Assembly (NCBI GenBank): GCA_011523545.1
Contig: WTGN01000029.1
Span: 1-64,000, forward strand
Length of the DNA: 64,000 bases
Direction of reading: 5' to 3'
DNA from: Chloroflexota bacterium
Lineage (GTDB): Bacteria > Chloroflexota > Anaerolineae > Aggregatilineales > Phototrophicaceae
In this document: positions 16,090-23,737 of the stretch, piece after piece
Layout: every line of letters begins with the position of its first letter
How positions within the stretch are numbered: the stretch's first letter is position 1
The notes under the pieces: generated by a model
What the model was told of the DNA's origin: nothing
The model's input: the letters and a program-made list of their open reading frames with translations, nothing else
Database searches by the model: none
Made by a program: the position numbers and the translations under genes

Positions 16090-17328
16090 ATGCCCGCGCC
16101 CGAATTCTTCCAGGTCACGCCGGTGGCCGATGCGCTGAAGCTGCTGGACGCGCATTGGCAGCCGCAACCCCGTGCGGAGATCACAGCTACCGCCGCCGCG
16201 CTGGGCCGCATCCTCGCCGCTGACCTGCATTCGCCCGAACAGGCGCCCGCTTTTCGCAAGAGCACGGTCGACGGCTATGCCCTGCGCGCGGCCGACAGCT
16301 TCGGCGCGACGCAATCCTTGCCCGCCTTTCTTCAGGTTCGCGGCGAGCTCAAGATGGGCGAGGCGCCGCAGCTGGATATCGACGCGGGCGAAGCGCTGCT
16401 GATCCACACCGGCGGCATGCTGCCGGCGAGCGCCGACGCTGTTGTTATGCTAGAGCAGACGCAAAGCATCGGCGGGCGCGATGTCGAAATCTTGCGCGCG
16501 GTCGCGCCGGGCGAGAATGTGATCCAGGCCGGCGAGGATGTCATGCCGGGCGCCATTGTCCTGCCCCGCAGGCATCGGCTGCGGCCACAGGATATCGGCG
16601 GCGCCCTGGCGGTGGGCATCACCGAGGCGGCTGTGCTGCCGCGGCCGCGCGTCGGCATCCTCAGCTGCGGCGATGAACTGGCAAAGCCGGAGGCCAATTT
16701 GACGCCGGGCATGGTGCGCGATATCAACGCTTATACCTTGAGCGCGCAGGCGGAAACACTTGGCGCGGCGCCCCTGCGGCTGGGCATCGCCGCTGATAGC
16801 ATCGCCGATTACCGACGGCGGGCCGAAGCCGGTTTCGCCGCCTGCGACATCCTGCTCTTGAGCGCCGGCAGCTCAGTCTCGGCGCGCGATTATACCCGCG
16901 ATGTGATAAACGGGCTGGGCGCGCCCGGCGTCTTGCAGCATGGGCTGGCGACCAAGCCGGGCAAACCGACGATCATCGCCGTCTGTGAGGGCAAGCCGGT
17001 CATCGGTCTGCCGGGCAATCCAGTATCAGCGCTGCTTGTCGCGCGGCAGCTGCTGCCCCATCTCGTCGCTCGCTTCCAGGGGCAGACGCCGCCCGCGCCG
17101 GCAAGGATCCGAGCCAGCTTGTCCCAGCGCGTCGCTTCCGTCAGCGGCCGCGAAGATTGGGCGCCGGTCAAATTAAGCAAGCGCGCCGACGGCAAGACGA
17201 TGGCGGAACCGATCTTCGGCAAATCCAACCTGATTTTCACGCTGATCTATGCCGACGGCTTGCTCTGCGTGCCGCTGAATACGGGCGGTTATGACGCCGG
17301 CAGCATCGTCGATGTAGAGCTCTTTTGA
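16090..17328 (+). CDS. moeA: Molybdopterin molybdenumtransferase MoeA
   Basis: Inserts molybdate into adenylylated molybdopterin. The 412 residues show the N-terminal domain-1 signature KSTVDGYALRA near residues 57-67, the MogA-like domain with LLSAGSSVSARDYT, GLPGNPVSALL near residue 315, and a C-terminal beta-barrel. It is followed by a second MoeA gene fused to another domain, with a TTGA stop/start overlap. Two MoeA copies next to formate dehydrogenase recall organisms that separate Mo and W or different final insertion steps. A 95-bp gap after fdhD shows no clear promoter. Confidence 0.92.
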   Translation: MPAPEFFQVTPVADALKLLDAHWQPQPRAEITATAAALGRILAADLHSPEQAPAFRKSTVDGYALRAADSFGATQSLPAFLQVRGELKMGEAPQLDIDAGEALLIHTGGMLPASADAVVMLEQTQSIGGRDVEILRAVAPGENVIQAGEDVMPGAIVLPRRHRLRPQDIGGALAVGITEAAVLPRPRVGILSCGDELAKPEANLTPGMVRDINAYTLSAQAETLGAAPLRLGIAADSIADYRRRAEAGFAACDILLLSAGSSVSARDYTRDVINGLGAPGVLQHGLATKPGKPTIIAVCEGKPVIGLPGNPVSALLVARQLLPHLVARFQGQTPPAPARIRASLSQRVASVSGREDWAPVKLSKRADGKTMAEPIFGKSNLIFTLIYADGLLCVPLNTGGYDAGSIVDVELF

Positions 17329-19262
17329 GCGCGAAACAGCCGATGACCAAGCGACATATCTACCTCGAAGACATCCCATTGGCGGAGGCGCGCGCCAAAC
17401 TGCAAGTGGCCCTGGAGAGCGCCGGCCTGGCCGCGCCATTGGCGGGCGAGCGCATTCCCCTTAGCCAGGCATTGGGCCGCGTGACGGCTGAACCGGTGCA
17501 GGCGGAATTGTCGTCGCCGCATTTTCACTGCGCCGCCATGGACGGTTACGCGGTTTCGGCGGCCGACACCGTGTCAGCGCGCGAGACGCGAGCGCTGTCG
17601 CTGCGCCTCGGCCTTGACGCCTTTCCGGTCAACACCGGCGATGCCCTGCCCGACGGCGCCAACGCGGTCATCATGATCGAAGCCACCAACCAGCCTGATG
17701 AGGCGACCATCCAGATTTATGCGGCGGCGGCGCCCTGGCAGCATGTGCGCCTGATGGGCGAAGATATGGTGGCGACCGAAACGATATTGCAGGTCAATCA
17801 TGCGCTGCGGCCGGTGGATTTGGGCGCGCTGGCCGGCTGCGGCCATCAGACTGTCAAGGTGCGGCGCAAACCGCGCGTCATCATCATCCCTACCGGGAGC
17901 GAGCTCGTCCCCCTCAACGAGAGGCCGGCGCGCGGTCAACTGATCGAATACAACAGCCTCATCCTCAGCAGCCAGATTCGCGAAGCCGGCGCTGAAGCGC
18001 ACGTGACCGAAATCGTCGGCGATGACGACGCCGCCCTGCGCGACGCCTTGGCCAAAGCGGCAGCCAGCAAGCCTGATCTGATCCTCGCCCTATCCGGCTC
18101 GTCGGCCGGCAGCCACGATTTCACCGCCGCTGCGATCAGCTCACTGGGTGAAGTGCTGGTGCATGGCATCGCCGTGCGGCCGGGCCATCCGGTGATTATC
18201 GGCATGGCAGCCGGGACCCCGGTCATCGGCGTGCCCGGTTATCCCGTCAGCGCCGCGCTCACCGGCGAGCTCTTTGTCCTGCCGCTGTTGCGAGCTTGGC
18301 TCGGTCTGGCCGCGCGAGAATTGCCAGTTGTCGAAGCGATGGCGACGCGCAAGATCAACTCGCCGCTCGGCGATGATGACTTCGTCCGCGTGGCGCTGGC
18401 GGAGCTCGATGGTCGCCTGCAAGCGACGCCATTGCAGCGGGGCGCCGGCGTCATCACATCGCTGGTCCAGGCTGATGGGCTGGCGCATATCCCGCGCTTC
18501 CACGAGGGCGTCGATCGCGGCGGCGCGCTCACGATATCGCTGTATCGGCCGCTTTCCCTCATCAAGCAGACTCTGATGATCATGGGCAGCCATGACCCGA
18601 TGCTGGACCTGTTGGCGACGCATCTGCGCCTGCGCCGGTCGGAGCAGCGGCTCGTTTCGGTCAATGTCGGTTCGCTTGCGGGGTTGCTGGCGCTGCGGCG
18701 GGGCGAAGCGCATCTGGCCGGCTGTCATCTTTTCGACCCCGAAACGGAAACCTACAATGTGCCTTACCTCCAGCGTTATTTGCCGCAGGAGCCGATCGAG
18801 CTGCTGACCTTCGCCCAGCGCGAGCAGGGCCTAATCCTGCCGGCGGGCAACCCGCTGGGCATCGTGTCCATCGCCGATTTGCGGCGCGCGACTTATGTCA
18901 ATCGGCAGCGGGGCGCGGGCACGCGGGTGCTATTCGATCACCTGCTGACGCAGCATCAGATTTCATCCGCAGAGATCGCCGGCTATGAGCATGAAGAGCA
19001 TACGCATCTGGCGGTGGCGGCGGCGGTGGCGGATGGCATCGGCGATTGTGGCATGGGCTTGCGCAGCGCGGCCGAGGCGATGGGGCTGGATTTCATCGGC
19101 ATCACCTGGGAGCGCTTCGACCTGGCGATTCCGCGGCGGCATTTGGACACAGAGGCGATGCAGGCCCTGCTCGCCGTTTTGCAGGACGACGCTTTCAAGC
19201 GCGATTTGGGCGCGCGGAGCGGCTATCGCAGCGATGAGACGGGCAGAACCGTGAGCCAGTGA
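17325..19262 (+). CDS. MoeA fused to a periplasmic-binding-protein-like (PBP_like) domain
   Basis: A 645-residue two-domain protein. Residues 1-410 are a second MoeA, with MDGYAVSAADT, LSGSSAGSHDFT and GVPGYPVSAAL. From about residue 415 (IMGSHDPMLDLL) to 630 there is a PBP_like domain that looks like a type 2 binding protein without signal peptide; it contains GSLAGLLAL and NRQRGAGTRVLFD. In known proteins this domain follows MoeA or a ModE-type HTH and is thought to bind molybdate, tungstate or a cofactor intermediate in the cytoplasm. The TTG at 17325 overlaps the previous stop; an ATG at 17343 is an alternative start. Confidence 0.88.
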   Translation: MSAKQPMTKRHIYLEDIPLAEARAKLQVALESAGLAAPLAGERIPLSQALGRVTAEPVQAELSSPHFHCAAMDGYAVSAADTVSARETRALSLRLGLDAFPVNTGDALPDGANAVIMIEATNQPDEATIQIYAAAAPWQHVRLMGEDMVATETILQVNHALRPVDLGALAGCGHQTVKVRRKPRVIIIPTGSELVPLNERPARGQLIEYNSLILSSQIREAGAEAHVTEIVGDDDAALRDALAKAAASKPDLILALSGSSAGSHDFTAAAISSLGEVLVHGIAVRPGHPVIIGMAAGTPVIGVPGYPVSAALTGELFVLPLLRAWLGLAARELPVVEAMATRKINSPLGDDDFVRVALAELDGRLQATPLQRGAGVITSLVQADGLAHIPRFHEGVDRGGALTISLYRPLSLIKQTLMIMGSHDPMLDLLATHLRLRRSEQRLVSVNVGSLAGLLALRRGEAHLAGCHLFDPETETYNVPYLQRYLPQEPIELLTFAQREQGLILPAGNPLGIVSIADLRRATYVNRQRGAGTRVLFDHLLTQHQISSAEIAGYEHEEHTHLAVAAAVADGIGDCGMGLRSAAEAMGLDFIGITWERFDLAIPRRHLDTEAMQALLAVLQDDAFKRDLGARSGYRSDETGRTVSQ

Positions 19263-19302
19263 TTCCGCGCCCTGGATCTACCGTCGCATAGCGCGCGGCT
19301 CA

Positions 19303-20097
19303 CTATAGGTGATCGCTGAAATCGTAGCCGTAATCCACCGCCGGGCTGCGCAGCTGCGCGTCCATGCCGCCATCGACCACGATGCGCGTGCCAGTGATGT
19401 AAGCGGCGTCATCGGAAGCGAGAAAGGCGACGGCGGCAGCGATATCACTTGGCCGGCCCTGGCGCGGCAACGGGATGACATCCGCGGGCGGGATCGGCGC
19501 ATCGCCGACGGCGGTGCCCTGATCGACGCGCGTGCTGCCCGGCACGACCGCGTTGACACGGATGTTCAGCCCGGCCAGGTCAAGCGCCATCGCCCGCGTC
19601 GCCGCTTCGATGCCGCCTTTGCTGGTGTCGTAGCCGAACATGTGCCGGTGGGCGCGCGAGGCGCCGCCGCTGCTCATATTGATGATGACGCCGCCCCGCC
19701 CCTGTTTCGCCATCAGACGGGCGGCCACCTGCGAACAATAGAACATGCCGGTCAGATTCACATCCAGCGTGCGCCGCCAGGATTCGTCGCTGTAGTCGAG
19801 AAAGTTGGCGATGACGCCTGGCTTGTGCACGAAGGCGGCATTGTTGACCAGCACATCGACAGCGCCGAAGGCATCAACAGCTTGGGCGAAAAGCGCCTCG
19901 ACCGACCGCCGCTGGGCCACATCGGTACGGACGTAGATGACCGATTCGCCCAGTTCAGCCGCCAGCGCCGTCCCGGCCCCATCGTCGATATCGGCGATGA
20001 CGACATTGGCGCCTTCGCTTGCCAGACGGCGGACGCAGCCCGCGCCGATGCCATTCGCGCCGCCGGTGATAATGGCGGTTTTGCCCGATAGTTGCAT
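19303..20097 (-). CDS. SDR oxidoreductase (FabG-like)
   Basis: A 264-residue SDR with TGGANGIGAG near the N-terminus, NNAAF, the catalytic Ser region NMSSGG, the Tyr-Lys pair in YDTSKGGIEAA, and ITGTRIVVDGGMD near the C-terminus, typical of FabG/glucose-dehydrogenase-like SDRs. It is not close to the YdfG-like triplet at 4.8-7.2 kb. It is the last gene of a leftward cluster with hydantoinase A/B and an N-methyl amino-acid oxidase, separated by a spacer with a REP palindrome. It is convergent with the MoeA-PBP gene. Substrate unknown. Confidence 0.87.
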   Translation of the reverse strand: MQLSGKTAIITGGANGIGAGCVRRLASEGANVVIADIDDGAGTALAAELGESVIYVRTDVAQRRSVEALFAQAVDAFGAVDVLVNNAAFVHKPGVIANFLDYSDESWRRTLDVNLTGMFYCSQVAARLMAKQGRGGVIINMSSGGASRAHRHMFGYDTSKGGIEAATRAMALDLAGLNIRVNAVVPGSTRVDQGTAVGDAPIPPADVIPLPRQGRPSDIAAAVAFLASDDAAYITGTRIVVDGGMDAQLRSPAVDYGYDFSDHL

Positions 20098-20125
20098 GGT
20101 GTTTCTCCTCTATGCTCAGGTCTTG

Positions 20126-20152
20126 CGGGCGACCTGATAGGTCGCCCCTACA
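20126..20152 (-). repeat. REP palindrome (GTAG type)
   Basis: CGGGCGACCTGATAGGTCGC then CCCTACA: a perfect GCGACCT/AGGTCGC stem with GTAG on the minus strand. It lies in the spacer between the oxidase and SDR genes. Confidence 0.8.
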
Positions 20153-20179
20153 ATTCATAGCAGATGAAGTGTGTAGGGG

Positions 20180-21367
20180 TCAGACGGTGGTTGACCCGGC
20201 AAGACGCGCCAGGTTAAAGGACGAAATGTCGAACTCGGTCCGCCCGTCCAGCGCCATTTGCGCCAGAGTCTCGCCGACGGCCGCCGAGTGCTTGAAGCCG
20301 TGCCCGGAGCAGGGCGATGCGATGACCACGCGCTCGGACTCCGGATGATAATCAATGAGGAAATGCTCATCAGGCGTGACGGTGTACATGCAGACATCAG
20401 CCCGCAGACAATTATCGCGCAGGCCCTTGAGCCGCGGCTCGGTCAAGCGATAGTACATATCGGCGCGTTCTTCCGCCGCGATTTCTCGCTCGACGGCGTC
20501 GGGATGGCTTGCGCGATGGTACTGCTCGGTAACAAGTTTGACGCCCGCCTCGCCATCGGGCGGCGCTGGAAAGGTGCTCCAGAATTCCTCCAGCGTCTCG
20601 CCGATCCAAATGACCCAGGGAAAGACTTGCGGATCGAATTGGCTGATGTCTTCGGCCTCGAACCAGTAGATCACTTGCCGGCAGACGCGCAACCCAGCGC
20701 GGCAGTCCCCCGGCAGCAGGTCGGCCATCCAGGCGCCCGCCGCCAGGATCAGCTTATCGGCGCAGTAGCGGCCCCGCTCGCTGGTCACGGTCACGCCATT
20801 GTCGGTCGCCTCATAGCCGGTGACTTTCTCCCCCATTTGAATGGCGGCGCCAGCTTGACGCGCCAGGTCGAGCTGCGTCTGAATGCAGCGTTCGGGGCGC
20901 AGGACGCCCGCCCCCGGCTCATAATAAGCGCGGTCGATGGAGCGCGGCTTAAGCAGGGGATGACGCCGGCGAATCTCCTCGGCGTCGATGACCTCATGCG
21001 CGATGCCGTGGCGCATGGCCACGCGCGCCGACGCCTCGACAAAATCGCCTTCGCCATGAAAAGTCGCGCTTGCGCTCGGCGGCGCGATGATGAGGCCGCC
21101 GCTTTGCTCAAAGAGCCGTCGCCCGCTGAGCGATTCCAGCTCGCGCCAGATCTGGTCCGAGCGCCTCACCAGCGGCACATAAAACTCGCCTTCGCCGATA
21201 GCCTCGCGCGTGATGCGGGTATCGCCGTGGCTTGAGCCCAGCGTGTGCGGCGGATGGTAGCGATCGATGCCGAGGGCTTTTGCGCCGCGCTTGCTCGCTT
21301 GATAAAGCGCCGCCGCGCCCATCGCGCCCAAGCCAACCACGATCACATCATACTGTTCTGCCATCAT
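20180..21367 (-). CDS. Monomeric sarcosine oxidase / N-methyltryptophan oxidase family
   Basis: FAD amine oxidase of 395 residues that oxidatively demethylates N-methyl amino acids such as sarcosine, producing formaldehyde and H2O2. The FAD motif is VVGLGAMGAAALYQASKRG near the N-terminus. SSHGDTRITREA, the covalent-flavin Cys region (CMYTVTPDEHFLID) and SPCSGHGFKHS are the family hallmarks. Its ATG overlaps the hydantoinase B stop by four bases (ATGA). Coupling to hydantoinase A/B suggests a route through N-methylhydantoin and sarcosine, although no N-carbamoylsarcosine amidohydrolase is present here. Confidence 0.9.
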   Translation of the reverse strand: MMAEQYDVIVVGLGAMGAAALYQASKRGAKALGIDRYHPPHTLGSSHGDTRITREAIGEGEFYVPLVRRSDQIWRELESLSGRRLFEQSGGLIIAPPSASATFHGEGDFVEASARVAMRHGIAHEVIDAEEIRRRHPLLKPRSIDRAYYEPGAGVLRPERCIQTQLDLARQAGAAIQMGEKVTGYEATDNGVTVTSERGRYCADKLILAAGAWMADLLPGDCRAGLRVCRQVIYWFEAEDISQFDPQVFPWVIWIGETLEEFWSTFPAPPDGEAGVKLVTEQYHRASHPDAVEREIAAEERADMYYRLTEPRLKGLRDNCLRADVCMYTVTPDEHFLIDYHPESERVVIASPCSGHGFKHSAAVGETLAQMALDGRTEFDISSFNLARLAGSTTV

Positions 21368-23061
21368 GCCTCCCGTTCCTTTCGCAGCGCTGCGGTCGCC
21401 GCCGCGTCAATTGTCATTGTCGCCGGGTCAATGGCTACGCCGAAGTCGCGTTCAGCCGCCTCATGTGATATGTAACCTTGCAGCAGATCTTGCCGGACGC
21501 GCTCGGCAGCGCGCTCGAAGGGCGGGCCGAAGCCGCCGCCACCGGGCAATTCCAGAACCACGCGTTGACCGGGCGCCAGCCGGTAGTGGCTTTTGGGATG
21601 GGGACGCCCGCCATCGGAGAGCCGCACTGCGCCGGTCGCGCCTGCTTTCCCGCCCAGCAGGCCCAGCGCCGGGTTGCCTGTGCGGTCGTACATGCAAGAA
21701 TGGTTGGCTGGCGCGCCGGTGATAATTTCCAGCTCCATCACCTGGCCCAAGCCGCCACGAAATCGCCCGGGTCCGCCGGAATCGGGCCGCAGTTCGCGGC
21801 GATGCATCAACAGGGGCGCGGCAGTCTCGATCGCTTCCACCGGCACGCCCATAATGCCGCTGGGAAAAGCCGTCGCCGAGAGCCCGTCGCGATCGTGGGC
21901 GGCGCCCATGCCACCGGCCGAGAAAAATATATAGGCGAATTCTTCACCCGTTTCGTCCATGCCATCCATCATCGTATTCCAGAGCCCGGCCGAGCCATTG
22001 GCGATCACCTGCTCCGGCACAATTTCCGCCAGAGCGGTCAGCAGCGGCTGGCTGACAAAATGGCCGATGAGATGCCGGGCGCTGACTGGCGCGGGACGCC
22101 GGCAATTGAGGATCGAGCCGAGCGGCGCGCGCACGTCAATGGGCCGGAAGGCGCCTTCGTTATTGGGGATGCCCGGCGCCAAAACTGCCATCAGCGTATA
22201 AGTCGTGTAGGCATGCGTGTAATTAAGCACGACATTGATGCCGCGGTCCACCTGGGGCGACGAACCGGCGTAATCAACCGTCAAGGCGTCGCCGTCCACA
22301 GTGATGGCGCAGGCGATGGTCAGCGGCTCGTCAAAGCCGTCGATCGTGATCCTGTTTCGGTAGCAGCCATCGGGCAGAGCGCGGACGGCTTTTCGGACCG
22401 CCGTCTCCGTGCGGTCGAGGATCTGCGCCGACACCGCCTCAATATCGGGCAAATTATATTCATCCAGCATTTCAATGAGCTTCCGCGCGCCAACTTGATT
22501 GCCCACTTCCTGGGCGTAGATATCGCCGATGACCTGGTCGGGCACGCGGACGTTGGCGCGGATGATATCGAAGAGCTCGCGATTGGCCTCGCCCGCCTTG
22601 AAGAGCTTCATCAGCGGGATCGCCAGCCCCTCTTCATAGAGCGAGCCGGCATCGCCGCCCATGGTCGCGCCGCCGATATCGACCGCGTGGCAGGTGTTGG
22701 CGAACCAGGCGACGCCGCGTCCGCGATAGAAGACGGGCGATACGATGGTCAGATCGAAGAGGTGGCCCGACGCTTCCCAAGGGTCGTTGGTGATCAGCGT
22801 ATCGCCGGGTTCAAGGCTGTCGATGGGATAACTGGGCGCGACATACTTGCGCACGCAATTCGCCATCGTGTTGATATGCCCGGGCGTACCGGTGACCGAC
22901 TGGGCGATCATATTGCCGCAGCGGTCGAAGACGCCGGCCGAGAGATCGCCCGCCTCGCGCACGACGGTGGTGAAAGAAGAGTGGATCAGCGCCGCCGCCT
23001 GCTCATCGACTACGGATATGAGCCGGCTCCAGATGACTTCGAGTGTGATGGGGTCGATCAT
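21364..23061 (-). CDS. hyuB: Hydantoinase B / oxoprolinase family, beta subunit
   Basis: About 565 residues beginning MIDPITLEVIWSRL, the standard N-terminus of HyuB/AcxB proteins. The start at 23061 is chosen because an upstream in-frame start would add 14 unrelated residues. NDPWEASGHLFD, GGAGSLYEEG-like and LPGGGGFGPPFER segments fit the family. With HyuA it forms an ATP-dependent hydrolase that opens 5-oxoproline, hydantoin or N-methylhydantoin rings, or a related carboxylase; the substrate cannot be fixed by sequence. An unrelated small gene separates it from hyuA, whereas the two are usually adjacent. Its stop overlaps the oxidase start. Confidence 0.9.
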   Translation of the reverse strand: MIDPITLEVIWSRLISVVDEQAAALIHSSFTTVVREAGDLSAGVFDRCGNMIAQSVTGTPGHINTMANCVRKYVAPSYPIDSLEPGDTLITNDPWEASGHLFDLTIVSPVFYRGRGVAWFANTCHAVDIGGATMGGDAGSLYEEGLAIPLMKLFKAGEANRELFDIIRANVRVPDQVIGDIYAQEVGNQVGARKLIEMLDEYNLPDIEAVSAQILDRTETAVRKAVRALPDGCYRNRITIDGFDEPLTIACAITVDGDALTVDYAGSSPQVDRGINVVLNYTHAYTTYTLMAVLAPGIPNNEGAFRPIDVRAPLGSILNCRRPAPVSARHLIGHFVSQPLLTALAEIVPEQVIANGSAGLWNTMMDGMDETGEEFAYIFFSAGGMGAAHDRDGLSATAFPSGIMGVPVEAIETAAPLLMHRRELRPDSGGPGRFRGGLGQVMELEIITGAPANHSCMYDRTGNPALGLLGGKAGATGAVRLSDGGRPHPKSHYRLAPGQRVVLELPGGGGFGPPFERAAERVRQDLLQGYISHEAAERDFGVAIDPATMTIDAAATAALRKEREA

Positions 23062-23071
23062 GTATGCCTGC

Positions 23072-23560
23072 TCACCTTTGGATTGCGTGGTATGGGCAAT
23101 CATTTTGCTTGTAGATCGCCGCGATTTGCGGCTTTATGTGCTGCCAAAAGGCCGTGGGCGCTACCCATAGTAACTTGCCTTCGCGCTCAATTGGTTCAGG
23201 AATATACTGCCCGTCCATTTTGTCGAGCAGACCAACGCCCGGGCGAATGAATGAATTGTGCTTCAGTCCATTCGCTAACTTGCTACCCAGTTGGGGAGCC
23301 TCCGGGAAATCCCGTTTGGGAAAGAATTCCTCGATAATGCGAGTTGCCCTGGGGTACAAGTTGCGGTTCTTAGGAAACAAGGGCAGATTCATCTTGCATA
23401 GAAACGCCAATTCCATACATGCTATCATGCTCAGCAGTGCCGCTGGGTGGTCATCGGGGTGCTGCAACAGCCGTTGAATCTGATTCTGCCAATGCCGTTC
23501 AAATACCTCACGACAAGTTTTCGGAAAATAGTTTGATTCTAAGATTCGGCCAGTGCTCAT
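23072..23560 (-). CDS. Unknown protein between hyuA and hyuB, possibly HEPN-like
   Basis: A 162-residue soluble protein that I do not recognise. Features seen: a charged N-terminus, a hydrophobic helix MIACMELAFLCKM near residues 45-57, a basic middle, LANGLKHNSF near residue 97, and a Trp-containing C-terminus. The helix plus NGLKH pattern recalls HEPN-type proteins (typically RN-x-LxH), but the Arg is absent and the likeness is weak. Codon use is less GC-rich than hyuA/hyuB, and the gene splits a pair that normally forms one operon, so insertion of a foreign cassette is likely. It ends 10 bp before the hyuB start. Confidence 0.55.
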   Translation of the reverse strand: MSTGRILESNYFPKTCREVFERHWQNQIQRLLQHPDDHPAALLSMIACMELAFLCKMNLPLFPKNRNLYPRATRIIEEFFPKRDFPEAPQLGSKLANGLKHNSFIRPGVGLLDKMDGQYIPEPIEREGKLLWVAPTAFWQHIKPQIAAIYKQNDCPYHAIQR

Positions 23561-23737
23561 ATTGACAAGGTATCTCAGTCTTTGCTAGATTATGTATGGG
23601 TGCAGGTAAGGTCCAGCACTGACCCCTAGACCGCTCTGGACAGACGGGGTTGGGGGAAGGCGAGGGAACCCGCTTGGGAAATCCCGCGACTCTAAGGGGC
23701 TTGCGACTAATACGGCGAGCCCTTTGGCTTTTGTACA

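Noticed and set aside
21478..23250. 590-codon open frame on the plus strand opposite hyuB
   Set aside because: Shadow of the clear HyuB reading frame; no ribosome-binding site and no domain pattern.
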